DNA of 64,000 nt, from the NCBI GenBank assembly GCA_021018815.1, contig JAITYX010000003.1, positions 4,884,501-4,948,500 of the forward strand, written 5' to 3'. A model generated the notes under the pieces. It worked only from the letters and a program-made list of their open reading frames with translations. It was not told the origin of the DNA and made no database searches. How positions within the stretch are numbered: the stretch's first letter is position 1; each line of letters opens with the position of its first letter. The translations under genes and the position numbers were made by a program. This document shows, piece after piece, positions 32,858-45,180 of the stretch. The stretch is from Talinum fruticosum. Its lineage: Eukaryota > Streptophyta > Magnoliopsida > Caryophyllales > Talinaceae.

Positions 32858-34965
32858 GGTGGTCGGTTGGTCGTTTGATCAATGTCCAAATTTAGTTTCT
32901 TTCAAATTGTGACAATTGTTCTTGTGTAGTGTTTATCCATTCAGGTTCAAGTAGGGCTTATATTACATTTTTAGGTTCAATTAATAAAATGAATGTAACA
33001 AATGCACATAGATTATGCAAAGAAGATCGAGTTTGCACACCCGAGTTGATATCTAAGATGATGTTTTCAGGAATGACTAGAAGCATATTTGAAAGCTTTA
33101 CCCGACCTTTACATTACCAGGTTTGAGTATTGTATGCTTGCTTCTTCCGCTGGTTGAGTCTTACTCACTTCATAAGCTTCGGTTGTCTAAGTTGAGTCTT
33201 AAACTAGATCAATTGTTGCTTGAGTTGTCTTGTTTTCTAACATTCCGAATTTAGTTTTAGCTATTTCGTCATCATTTCTACTTAGTTTGAAATCGGAGAA
33301 GGTAGATTCGCTTAACCTACCATTGTCAATCTCATCAAAGATAATGCAGATACTCTCTTCCGCTTTGTTAGTCCTTTCATTGAAAATTAGATAGGCTTTA
33401 CTATGTAAAAAATAACCAAGGAATATACCTTTGTTTGACCTTGGATCAAACTTAGTTAAGTGATCCTTTCCATTGTTTCCTACAAAGCATTTACACCCAA
33501 AAGACTTGAAGTATGAGATATTGAGCTTCTTTCCTTTATATAGGTAATAGGGTGTTTTGTTCGAGATTGGGTGAATAATACATTTATTCAATGTGTACTT
33601 TGTCGTGTTCACCGCCTCAGCCTCGTAAATAGTAAGGTAGATCATTTTCAATCATCATAGTCTTTTCTATTTGTTCAAGAGTTATGTTGTTCCTTTCCAC
33701 TACTCCATTTTGTTGAGGTGTTCTTGGTGTAGAGAACGTGTGGAAGATACCATTTTTGTCGTAGACATCAAAAATTTTGAGTAGTTGAACTCCTTTCCAT
33801 AGTCGGTTCTAACTCTCACAATATGAGTCTTAGATTCCACTTTAATTTCACTGTAAACTCTAGTGAACTCCTTTAAAGTTTCATTCATATTTTTCAGAAA
33901 ACATACATAGGTAAATCTTGAATAATAATTAATAATCACAAGTACATAAGATTTTAGCACCTAAGCTTTTTACAGGAATTTCCCCACATAAATCCATGTT
34001 AACTAATTAAAAAACTTTTGAGGTGGAAACAGTTTTAAGTGGTTTGAATAAGGATCTAACTTGCTTCCCCTTATTACATGCATCACATATTTCATCTTTG
34101 CTAAAAGCACATCTAGGGAGTCCTTAGAATAGCCTTTGTGAAGATAATTTCTTAACGGTATGCATGCTAACATGCCATAACCTATGATGCCATGTCCATA
34201 ATTCATTGTTAATAGAAGCTTTTAAACATAAAAAATCCTAAGTTGAATCACTAAGAGGATTTTTGTAAGTGGTACTCGGCCTCCGACCCGAGAAGTTTGT
34301 CTCCTTTGAAGTAGCATCGGTTACATAATAGCTGGTCTAAGTGAATCTTAGCTCTTATCTTTTGTCACACAATTTGGAGATGCCTAGAAGATTGTATTTT
34401 AGGCCTTTAACAAGATAAACTGGGTTGACTCGACTGTCACCGTGACCAAGTCAACCAATTCTTACAAGCTTCCCCTTACTATTATCTCGAAATGTGACTT
34501 TCCCTTCATCCGTATTTTCTTGCTCGTAAAAGAGTCTAGAGTTGCCCGACATATGTCTAAAACAACCACTATCATGATATCGGTGGTGTTTCTTCTTAGC
34601 TTGAGGTGCCCACAAACTACAAACACACTAATCCTTCTTGCTTCCTCTTAATAACTTTGTAACTATTCTTCTTGAGGTCGGTTTTAGAGGAAGGGAACTT
34701 TTGGGAACCCAAATTGGAATGATTTTGGGCTTAGTCTAATTCGACTCTTCTTCTTTGGGAACTTAGTTTCCTTTTTGTGAAAAACTTTCTTCTTATTAGA
34801 CAACCGAGGAGAGTTCTTTTGATAAATCTTTCGGGCTCAGTCCCTTTCATCATTGGATGAATGGGACCATGCTTAACTTTTCATAAATGAATTTTCCTTG
34901 AATCATTTTTGAAAAGACTCCTGTGCGAGTTCGTCTGTTGGAGTGAATTTAGGGAGTATGGGAAT
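32858..34965 (-). pseudogene. Truncated Sirevirus gag-pol E2
   Basis: Duplicate of E1: gag linker, protease, integrase and RT start. Integrase pieces lie at 33199-33651 (NKTPYYLYKGKKLNISYFKSF to ERTNKAEESICI) and 33700-33960 (SYVLVIINYYSRFTYV). Unlike E1 it keeps the second Asp (RTDYGKEF) and the Glu (GVVERNN), but is split by frameshifts. Its RT start is cut at the same base, relative to the LTR, as in E1. Confidence 0.8.
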
Positions 34966-35351
34966 TCGTCGAACTACCGAGATTGACTCGAAATTAAAAT
35001 TAGATTGTGAGTCAAACTGAAGGTTCTAATTTTCAAACTGAAATTAACATAAATTAACATTAACCTTAATCAAAAATAATTACGTGATGGAGATTAATTT
35101 ATGATATCAAAACTCGTAACTCAATAATAATAACATCTTTGAACATAAATAGTTTTCTTCTAATAGAATAACAAAAATCCAGCTTAAAAGAAATCTTGAC
35201 CCAAACAATGAATTCAAGCTAGAAATGCACAAAATCAAACCAGAGAAACTAAACCAAAATAAACTTGAACAAGCATAATTAAAACAAAAGTTAGGAATTT
35301 ATACCAAGCCTATGGGCGTAGGATCAAATTCAAAACCAAAGGGATGGGTAA
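34966..35351. other. Unassigned block, copy 2
   Basis: Copy of 29626-29987 with small indels (for example an added TTTATACC near 35298). No coding or element signature recognised. Confidence 0.4.
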
Positions 35352-38300
35352 TGGTAGACACCTAAAAGGTGTCGTCTCTTATATCTTTAATTCCGTAGGC
35401 CCTATAATCGAAAGCCCGAGTCCTGTTCTAGGATTTGGATCTTGGACTGTGATTGATTGGTGCGACGAAGCCGATAAACCATAAAGAATCTCAGCACTAC
35501 ATAAATAGCCTTTTCCCTTAGGTCGATCCAAAAATCCCCTTTCTTTCGGGCGATCCAAGAACCGGGCTAAGCCTTTAGAGATAATGGAGTCCAATGCTGT
35601 GTGCCGGGAAATTCCAAGTTTACAATACTGCATTTTACTTTTGTGCAATCGACAAGGAGGTGAAGACTTTAAGACAACGTTAAAACGTTGCATTTCGGGA
35701 TCACGAGCATCAAAGTGCTATGTTTAAGCTCCACAAAACAGTCCGCACGAGACTAGGAGCTTTTCCCCTCAAAACGACATTGTGGCCGGCGTCTACAACC
35801 CTGTAATTTTAAGTGAAACACTACGTTTTGGCTTGGAGAATCCCTTGGAAACGAGGTTAGGGCACGAAACCCTAGGCACACCCGGTGGTCGGCGCCGTGA
35901 ACCAGGTTCTATCCGGTTCTATCCTTGCTTTATCCAGTTCAATCTTATGAGATGCTGGCTTGGTTTGTTTTTAATCGCTTAGATGGGTGGCAAAGTGTAA
36001 ACCCTAGGTCATTTGTGACCTAGGTCTCTCCCTCTAAATAGAGAGCCTTGGTTCTCATTCCTATACGACTTTCTCCTAAGTGTAATGTTGCAGAAAGTTA
36101 ACCACATCACTCATACCTAAATGTTACTCTGCCGAAATAAGTATGAAACATTCATCTTTGCTCTACTTATCGCCGTTGAATTTGTGCAAATAGCTAAGAA
36201 TATTCAATTATTCTGATCTCTGTTCACTTATTCAATTGATCTTTCCTACTCCTTTCACATTCACCTTTTACATACTCCACAAAATAAAGCCCTTTCTTTG
36301 ATTTGTTGTCGTCGCATCAAGAGATCCAGTGTAGAGATCCATATCAACAAGGTGGGACAACCTCGAGGGCAATCGTTTAGCCTTCAAATGGTTATTTAAT
36401 TTATGTTTTATTTATCGCTTTCCGTGTTGTGGTTTAAAGATATGTAATCGCTTCTTTTTATTCCTTCCCGCCCGATGTAATTCTTTAATTTTTCGCTTTT
36501 CTTTTCTTTCTTTATCGCTTTCTTTATTGCTTTCATTTAATTTTGTTTCGTTGCTTTAATTTGGTTTAGCATGTTGTTGTATGTTTGTGTTTAGCATATT
36601 ATTTTAGTACATTACTCAAACCAAGTAGTGGCCATCTTCGGACGGGCAACATGGAAGGGTTTTCCCAAAATTTCGTACCCTCGCCTCCGGATCCGATTCT
36701 CGGTTCAAAGATCGATGGACTAAATTTTGGCCTCTTTTAGTCTTAGTTTTCCCCTACTAAGATTGGAGGAGCGACCTTTTGTTTTTGATAGTTTTTCATT
36801 CTTAAAAACTAACTGGCGACTCCCGTTTTGTGCTTTATTCTTTTTAAAAATTGCATCATGATTATTTTCTAATTGTAGGGTAAAAACGGAGATCTTGATC
36901 TCGCTGCCGAAGCCAGAGGCCAAGGCTGACCGTTTCAGCCTAGGCCCCTAGCCGGCGCCGGTGATTGCTAAGTAGAGGCCGCCACCTGGACTGGGTGGTC
37001 AATAGTTGAGGCTTGGGTCCGGCATCGGTGTTTTCACATCGGTCCGTCCCTGAAGTCTCACGGCAGTAACCTAATTTCTAATTTCTTTTATTTCTTCAAT
37101 TAGGAGATAATATCCCGGGAATTTTGAAAATAATTTATGAAGACTCGATACACTGCTCTATATCTTTCCGAGTCATGCAAAGGGAATCGGTATAACGATG
37201 ACATTCTTATAGAGTTTTGATTCCAAGGCATTCTCTCGTGTCTTAGAAACTTACTTGAGTGAAATAATATCTTTTCTATGCGATTCGGCCTTCACATATC
37301 TCTTTAATCGCTTTTCGGTTAGCGACTCGAAAACTTGTTCTTTATTCCGAGTTCACTCTCACTCAGAATCCGACTTGTGGTTATTTACTCTATTTTGCAA
37401 AGTCGGCATTCGTAGTTCTTTTCATGCTTAGTCTACATCAAGTGTTTCCCACTCGATATTTGTTGATTCTTTGTTTAAAGACTAAGTCTTATGGAACTCC
37501 GAGTATCATGGATATTAGACTCGGAATATTCCATTTCTTTTCCGACTCGGATAATCTGTTGGTTAATTTTCATGATTATATTATTATCTCGTGTCTAACC
37601 TTGGACCAAAGTATTTTATACTTTGAGAACCAAAGGTGTTTTACTTTTGTAGGTTATTCAATCGAGGATATCTTTTCAAACTACAAAAGTAGCCGGCTTC
37701 GAACGTCAAATCACCAGCGAGATATAGCTTTTCACCTACACTGCTTCTAGTCCCGGAAGATTGTGTCGGAAGTCGTCTGCTTCCATATCCGGAAAACTGG
37801 AACGCTAAGCCTAACGGTGGTTTCCACCTTATTTTTCAAGACACAACCGATGGTTTTGGGACTTCCAAGAGAGTTAAACCGTTGTCCAACGTCCATATTT
37901 CAACGGATACTTTCGAGTGACTCGAAAGCCTTTCACAACGGTCACAGAGGACTCTCGGTCAGCAGATGAAGATAACGGCTACTCTGCTCGGTCATCTATA
38001 AAAGGAAGCCACTTCACAAGACTTGAAGATGAGCCGAACATATTGTCAATACACTTACTTGAACAAAGTTATTGTATTTACTTTCAATCTTCTACTTACA
38101 ACTCCTACTCGTAATTCATTACTTTACGAGTTGTAAGGTCTTGTACTCGATTACAAACACTTCTTACATTCTTTGTAAGGTCCTTGACTAAGCCGTAAGG
38201 GTTAACTCAGCTTAGTTGTCCCTAGCTGTAAGGGTTATCTCAGCTAGGAAGTACTAGATCAGATAAGGGAATTTCCGAGTCTAGGAAAACTTGTATAGAG

Positions 38301-38870
38301 TTGTCTAAGGGAGCAACTCGGGTTCTCGTCAAGTTCACGGTATTTTGTGGACTCAAAATAGTGGATTTGACTTCGTGTCTGGATTGACACGGGCCGTGGT
38401 TTTCTGCCCCAGGAGGGTTTCCACGTAAATTCTCTCGTGTTCTATTTCTGAGTTCATTCTAGACTCAGATCGCCCTACCGAACGTGTTTACTCCGATTCA
38501 TTACATTCCGAGTCCAATCTTTTCTCGACCCTTGCTTAAACTCGAATCTGTCTTTGACTCTTCTCTCGTCAAAAGGTGTGTGCTTTCGCAAAGAATTTTT
38601 CATCACCCTATTCACCCCCTCTAGGGTGACTCGAGACTCTCCCGAGCAAACCTTCAATTTATAAAATAAAATGATAAATGAAACGCCAATCAATTCAAAT
38701 ATGTTAATTTAACTAAATAAAATTCTGAACTCTTAATCAAAGATCAATCCTCATATTTTAAAATTTATCTTTCAAAATCTTTTTTAAATCCCATTTTCTA
38801 AAACCCAAGAAATGCCAAAAAGGCACATGGGGAAGCTCGGTCCAGGGCCACCCGTGCCACTGTTCCTACA
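35352..38870 (+). repeat. 5' LTR of Tat element F (with nested solo LTR)
   Basis: TGGTAGACACC to TTCCTACA, about 2.0 kb once the nested Sirevirus LTR and its duplicated target are removed. The TATA box reads TCTAAATAGAGAGCC (about 36033-36047), degraded from the TATAAATA of the copies at 30685 and 56306. The 3' boundary is set by the primer site and by the matching end of the minus-strand copy at 55041. Confidence 0.8.
37138..38656 (+). repeat. Solo Sirevirus LTR with target duplication ATTTA
   Basis: TGAAGACTCGATACAC to AACCTTCA, 1519 bp, flanked by ATTTA at 37133-37137 and 38657-38661, with Tat LTR sequence continuing on both sides. TATA box TATAAAAGG at 37997-38005. The perfect target duplication without internal sequence shows a solo LTR made by LTR-LTR recombination. 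Confidence 0.9.
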
Positions 38871-38871
38871 A

Positions 38872-38889
38872 TGGCGACTCCACTCGGGA
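38872..38889 (+). other. Primer-binding site of Tat element F
   Basis: TGGCGACTCCACTCGGGA one base after the LTR end. Its form fits the tRNA-Arg-type primer sites reported for Tat/Ogre elements; I could not check it against a tRNA set. Confidence 0.6.
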
Positions 38890-39639
38890 TAATCTTTTTA
38901 TTAAGAGGGAAAAACTTGAAAATTTGAGTAGTGTATTTTTATGATGTGCTTGCATTAGGCATCCCTCATTTAAGCAACCTTTGAACATAGTTTAAGTACT
39001 GTTTTTTACCCCTAGGAAAAGTTTATTCTACCCCTGTTTACGCTTTCGGAATGAGGCTCCCACTGAATCCTAGGCGGGCCCAACTAGGCTTGATTGCCCA
39101 AGGAAACAACACCTCTTCCCTCATAGCACACGCTCTTGGGTCAAACCGTATGGTTCACCGAGAGGCATCGAGGATTCTGGCCTTTTCTCCGCCGTGCCCC
39201 ACACGGAGGACCAAATTCTCAAACTATGAGTCACCATGTATCCTACCTGATATAAACCTCTTTTGACACTATTAGGTGGTCCCTTTGACTTCATTTGTAT
39301 GCTTAAATGAGTGTATGTGTTTTTGATTTAATCCTTTACTTGTGAGCCTTTAGGAATAGGTGAGGAGTGCTAATTAGCCTTTGCATGGGTAAAAATAAAA
39401 CAGTTTAATAAATTCCTAGAGCTTGTCTATTATGTGCATTTAGCCAAAAGATAAAATACCCTTTTTTATACTAGGATTAGTCCTTATTTGCACTTCCAAG
39501 TCATACAAAAATTTTCTCTAAGCGGTTTAAGTAGCTACCGCTTGTCAGTCCAAAAGGGGTCTTACCGAAGATCCCTTTTATCTTTGGTTAGTTAGTTCTT
39601 CTTGACTTTATTTTCTTTTACATTCCTATTTTGCATTTG

Positions 39640-41565
39640 CATTAGCAAATCAAATTCATCTCAAATTAGGTGAATGCATTTGCATTTGGCAAATCAAATT
39701 CATCTCAAATTAGGTGAGTGCATTTGTATTAGCCAAATCAAATATCATCTCATATTAGGTGAGTCTATTTTACATTTGCATTAACCAAATCAAATTCATC
39801 TCAAATTAGGTGAGTGCATTTGCATTACCCAAATCAAATATCATCTCATATTATGTAAGTCCATTTTACATTTGCATTAACCAAATCAAATTCATCTCAT
39901 ATTAGGTTGAAGGTTTGCTCTTGGAGAGAGTTAGTCACTCTAGAGGGGGTGAATAGGGTGATGAGGAAATTTAAGCAATAAATGGAAGAATAAAGTCTAA
40001 AACTGACTTTGATGTAATCTCGAGTCTAGATTGGACTAAGAAAAATGATAACTCGTAAATTACGTGGAAACCCTCCTAGGGCGGAAAACCACGACCAGTG
40101 CTAATCTAAGCAACAAATCAAATCCACTATTTTGAATCCACAAAATATAGTAGACAGACTCAACCAGAATTGCTCCCTTAGACAATTCCTTACAAGGTTT
40201 TCCTAGACTTAGAAATTCCCTTATTTGATTTAGTACTTCCTAACCGAGGTAACCTTTATAGCTAGGGACAACTCGAGTTGAATTAACCCTTACAGCTCAA
40301 TCAAGGGACCTTACTCGAAAGTAAGAATGAAAGTTGATCGATTACAAGACCTTACAACTCGTAAAGATGTTAAGTGCGAATTGGAGTTGTAAGTGGAAGA
40401 TTGAATATGAATACAAAGACTTTTGCTTAAGTATGTGTAATGACAATTGTTCCAAGCAATCTTCAAGTCTTGAGAGTTGGCTTCTCTTTATAGATGACCA
40501 AGCATATTAGCCGTTGTGACTATCTTTTAATTAAAAGTCCTCTCGTGATCGTTGTAACGGTTTTTTGAGTCACTCGGAAAAGATCCCTTGAGTTGTGAAC
40601 ATTGTGCAATGACGCTTGACTCCTTAGGATGTCCCAATCCACTGGTGGTGTCTAAAAAGTAGGGTGGAAACCACCGTTGAGCTTAGCGTTGAAGATTTCC
40701 AATTTTGGAAATAGACAACCCCGACACATTTTTCGGGCATTGGTCGAAGTAGAAAAAGCCTTGTCTCGTCGGTGAATTGACATCTTAAAGCCGGTTACTT
40801 TTGTAGTTCAAAAGTAGGATAACCTCCTTTAAATAACCTACAAAAGTAAATCAAATTTTGGTTCTCAAAGTACAAAATACTTTGGTCTAAGATTAGACAC
40901 ATATAATAATTTAATTAAGATAATTAAGTGCATAATTATCTCGAGTCGGAAAGGAATGGAATTTTCCGAGTCTAATATTCATTATACTCAAATTCCATCT
41001 AAGTCTGTCTGGAGAAAGATCAAGTTAGATATTGAATATCGGAGAAAGAATGCTTGATCTAGACAGATAAGGTTTAAACAAAACAAGTCGACTAGAAGAG
41101 ATGAACTAAAGTTGTAATTCACCCGAACTTGGAATATGAAGTCGGACTTGTGTTTAAGTGTGTTAGAGCGAGTGTTTGAGCATGCGATATATCCGAGTGT
41201 TGTCCGAGTGACATAGAACTACAGTTGTGAAAAGATGAGCAAGAGTATGCTTTCCGAGTCACTCGTAAACAAATGAAAACTTAAGTAGTAGTTTTTGTAA
41301 CACTCGAAAAGTTTCTATATCACTCAGAATGACTTGTAATAAAAACTTATAGGAGATGGAGTTTACACTCGATTCCTTGACAATCACTCAGAATGTTATA
41401 CATGCAAATTCCGAGTCTTCATAGGTAAGTGCATTAGCATTAGCTAAATCAAATTCAACTCATATTAGGTTAGTCTATTTTTATATTTGCATTAGCAAAA
41501 TTAAATTCATCTCATTTGCATTAGCCAAATAAAATCCATCTCAGATTAAGGGAGTTTCTTTTTGC
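39640..41565 (+). repeat. Minisatellite in Tat leader, split by a solo LTR
   Basis: About nine units of CATTTGCATTAGCCAAAT then CAAATTCATCTCAAATTAGG, alternating short (about 44 bp) and long (about 53 bp, with an extra TCTATTTTAC-like piece), giving a higher-order period near 97 bp. Six units lie at 39640-39907 and about three at 41422-41565; the solo LTR sits inside one unit. Confidence 0.8.
39908..41421 (-). repeat. Solo Sirevirus LTR with target duplication TAGGT
   Basis: On the minus strand TGAAGACTCGGAATTTG to AACCTTCA, 1514 bp, flanked by TAGGT at 39903-39907 and 41422-41426. TAGGT is part of the minisatellite unit. It is most similar to the LTR at 4758-6285. No internal sequence adjoins. 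Confidence 0.9.
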
Positions 41566-42094
41566 ATTTAGTCCAAAGAAAATTCATTTCAAATATAAGG
41601 AAATGCATTATCATTTAGCTAAAATAGAAAGCATGTTTTCTTTAAGGATCGATCATTCATTCACTAGATCATCACCTCAACTATGTCATACATCATTTCT
41701 TTCTCATCATCGCATTCTTTATGTGCATCCAAATAAAAGCATCCTTAGTCTCTTCGGGTCTCGCGCTTAAATACCTTCCTCCCAAAATTGGCCTTCTCTC
41801 ACATGATCCTAAATCTCATTCTTTGGGCTGCAGAATAAGGAAGTTTACAAGCACCTAAGTATCGTCGGAATCCGAGCTCTAAAAGATTAGAACTCCTTAG
41901 CAAAGAGTCCGACACATCTTCTTTTCTTTCCACTTTGCAGTCTACACAAGCGTGACAAGCTTCGGTTCACACCACACCGGTCCAGTCTATTCCTTGCCAT
42001 GAGATAGTACCCGAAAGAGTTCCCTTATAATGGATTTAAACCCACAACAGTCTCGGCTTACTTAATGAGAACATAGCCATGCTTGGAAACTAGG

Positions 42095-43260
42095 ATGAAT
42101 GATAAAGAGGAGAAGATATCATCTATATCGAGGGATATTAAGACTATTAAATAGGCTATTGAGGGCAGTAAGAGAGATGAAGAAGTAGGAAAAGGAGGCC
42201 CTCCACCTCCACCTAGCTTGTCTCCTCTAGACAATCCCAAACACGAATCCCCTAAGCGTGAAACCAAATCTCAGCCTAATCCACGTGTAGATCGGATAGA
42301 ACAGTATATTTAGGGAATCATCCATATTCAGTAATCATTACTTCAATCATAAGGGGTTTACTTCAATCCCTAAGGGTAAACCGCCTCCAAAGTTTACCAT
42401 GCCCGATATCAATTTCAAAGGTTCTAAGAATCCCCATCATCACATAAGCAACTTCTTAGGAGTAATGAATCTTAAGAACATTACCGAAGACACTTACTAT
42501 ATCATATTCCCGTGGACTTTCGATACCGATGTAATGAAGTGGTAAAATGAGGTTGACCCACGCAAGGTCGCTAATTGGACCGATCTCGTGGATGGAGTTC
42601 CTACATCAATACTCCCGTAACACCGATCCGCCTATTACCCTCAAAGACATAGAGTTAATCAATCAAGGTGAGAAGGAAAGCTTCAGAAATTTTCTTGCTA
42701 GATGAAGAGCAAAGGTTGCCCACATGGTTGACCGACCCTCCGAGAAGGACCAAGTCGGGATTATCGTGAAAAACCTTCAGCCTAATTACATTAAGAACCT
42801 CAAAAATTCTTACCCATGATGAATTTTTAACCCTTAGAGATACTCGGTTTGCTGATAGAAGAAAAGTCGTCTACCGCGACCACAAAAGTTTTAACCTAGG
42901 TATAGAGGTAATTATCATTCCAAAGATAAGAAAACCTCCAATACAGGCAATGCTAGCAGGGTGCAGATGTCAATGCCCTCAATAGGTATACTAAATACAC
43001 TCCTATTGGCACTTCCTACACCAAAGCCCTTGACAGTCTCTTGGAAAAGGGAAAAATAGATTTGTTGCCCGTTAGAGCAGAATCGAAACCGCGAAACGAT
43101 CCAAAAATTAGAACGCGGGAAAATTTTACAAATACCATCGTGCACGAGGACACGATACCGAATAGTGTTGGATATTGAAGAACAAACTAGAAATTTTGAA
43201 ATGGCCAACTCCCTTTACCTAAGGCTGCCTGAAACCAAACAATAATAAAAATCTTTTTAG
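42095..43260 (+). pseudogene. Tat F gag (broken)
   Basis: The probable start region is ATG 42095 (MNDKEEKISSISRDIKTIK), a helical opening followed by a Pro run. The capsid core TMPDINFKGSKNPHHHISNF to DVMKW (about 42397-42543), then LKDIELINQGEKESFRNFLAR and PSEKDQVGIIVKNLQPNYI, matches the Tat gag pattern. A YTPIGTSYTKALDSLLEKGK block (about 42990-43060) and YHRARGHDTE-stop-CW (about 43130-43170) form the C-terminal part. It has at least four in-frame stops and several shifts. It would have built the particle. Confidence 0.8.
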
Positions 43261-45180
43261 CAACACCTTAGCCATTTTCATTGAACCCACTCTAGGTTAG
43301 TGGGACCGGTCTATTTTTATCCAAGATGTTGACGAGTCTAAACCGCTTCTTAGCTTACCTCTATTAGATCCGAAGTCCAGGGGCTGCGGGTAAGTGATGA
43401 AGAAGATGTCTACGAAACGAGAAGCAACGGTGACGACAATAGCAATGACTTTTAGGGCACATCACCCTTAGAAGAAGAAGACTTTTGCGGAGAAACTAAA
43501 AGTCCCGAAGTCCAATTCCTTACTAGATTTGGATGACATAATGCACCCTTGGGTCCACAATAGACTTAGGAGGCCCCAAAAGAGCCCGATGCTACAAAAG
43601 AAGAAGACCCAATCCTTAAGCAACTATAGAAATTAAAAGTTGATATCTCAATCTAGCAACTAATATCTACTTCCGAAAAACATAGATAGGCTTTGATTGA
43701 TGAACTCGATACGATCGAGGTCTCTCCCGAAACTACGCCGGAGGAAGTGGTAGGATTGGTTAACAATGGGGTTGGAACAACTACATAAGGATCTCTTAGA
43801 AGAAGGCGTTGCACACAACAATGCCCTTTACTTAACCATAACTTGCATCAATAAGTTTGTTCCCTTAACCTTGGTAGACAACGGATCAGTAGTAAACGTG
43901 TGTCCTTGGAGAACTCGCTAGAAGGTTAGGAATTAGGGAGCAACAACTCTCTAAACAAACTATCCATATTCGAGCTTACGACAATTATAAGAGAACAGTC
44001 TTGGGAACATTGACCTTGCCATTTAATATAGGGTAAGTAGAAAGGAACATCAAATTTTAAGTCCAATATATCCCACCTACCTTCAATTTACTTCTAGGAC
44101 ACCCTTGGTTACATGATTATCAAGCGGTGCCTTTGCACTCGCATCGAGAAAATCAAGATGATCGTTAAAGGTCAAGTTATAATTGTCAACTGGGATAATC
44201 TTTGTGCTACTATTACATATAAAGAAATCGTAGTTGAGATTGAGCACGATGCCAATAATGAGGAACTATACGGATTTGAGACTCTCGCTGCCTTATATAG
44301 GGATGAAGTAGCTTTTAACTTCAATCCTTATATTAACCCTATTGTCCATTCGATGCTTAGGAAGAAGGGGTATTTTCCGAGTCTTCATCGCAGGCCGAAG
44401 TGCATACGACCCTACTTTTTCACCCCTTGAACCCACTAATAACTACAACCTTGGGCTAGGTTATCAACCTACTACTAAGGAAATAGCCCAAGCCAAATGG
44501 GAAGTTCAAACTAAGAGGACTGCGCTACACATAATCCACTCTATCAAGCTCTTTCCCTATACTCCGAATGGGCAGTTCCTAAAAGAAGGAGATGACTTCC
44601 CTATTATGGTTTTCCTAAGCCTTACTACATCAATGAAAAGGGCATCCCGGTACTTGGTTTGGAGATTTTTGGTGATTCCTATATTTTGGAGAAGGAGGCA
44701 CCTTACCTCTTTGAAGAGGGACAGTCTACGCCGGATTGGACAAATTTTGCGGGGAATAATCTTTTTGGTCTTCTATTCGAACAAGAGAATAACCTAGAAG
44801 GCAATTCGGTCCCGGTGCTGTCACGAGTTATGTCGCACCCGCAGTTTGATCCATCCACATTCGTCACCGACTTTGATAATGAAGGGTCTAAGTATGTCAC
44901 TTGGATTGACGTCAAGGAGGGACATGAATTCCCTGTCGCCTGAAGCGCATCCTCTTTCCGAGTCTAGTACTAGGGCTTTTGTTTGTCCTTCGTTTATTTC
45001 TTGTCCAGTTCTATATCATAAGTTTTTGAGTTTGATGTACTCTTTGCCTCTTCTTGATTTCGTTTGTGTTGCCTCTAATGATGAACAAGAAATACCTAAA
45101 GAACTAATAAAAGCTATGGAAAATCATGAAAATTGCTCACCAATAATAGAGAAAAAGTAACAATTAATTTGGGGTCGATT
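43261..45180 (+). pseudogene. Tat F protease and linker to RT (broken)
   Basis: The aspartic protease active site LVDNGSVVNVCP begins at about 43871, with the Asp codon at 43877-43879. It is followed across shifts by IRAYDN, TLTLPFNIG and PTFNLLLGHPWLHDYQAVP (about 44080-44140), all typical of Tat proteases. A long linker follows: KMIVKGQVIIVNWDNL, MEIFGDSYILEKEAPYLFEE (44659 on), then an acidic EQEIPKELIKAMENHE stretch (about 45085-45130), the usual approach to Tat RT. Long open pieces at 44342-44797 and 44659-44943 overlap because of frame changes. Confidence 0.75.

Larger units (their letters stand above)
31430..36765. repeat. Tandem duplication, copy 2 (about 5.34 kb)
   Basis: Second copy of 26172-31429: LTR 31430-32857, truncated gag-pol 32858-34965, block 34966-35351, Tat LTR from 35352. 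The two copies differ at many positions with small indels, so the duplication is not recent. Only copy 2 runs on into the rest of the Tat LTR. Confidence 0.8.
38890..42094 (+). other. Leader of Tat element F
   Basis: About 1.7 kb (excluding the nested LTR) between primer site and gag, as expected for Tat elements. It contains a short open stretch at 39051-39266 that I do not recognise, a minisatellite (39640-41565) and AT-rich sequence. No regulatory element could be identified with confidence. Confidence 0.6.

Noticed and set aside
39051..39266. 71-codon ORF in the Tat leader as a protein gene
   Set aside because: Pro/Arg-rich without similarity I recognise and not seen in another copy within the window.
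39640..39907. CRISPR-like array
   Set aside because: Repeats are continuous and imperfect without unique spacers, in a plant retroelement leader; a minisatellite explains it.
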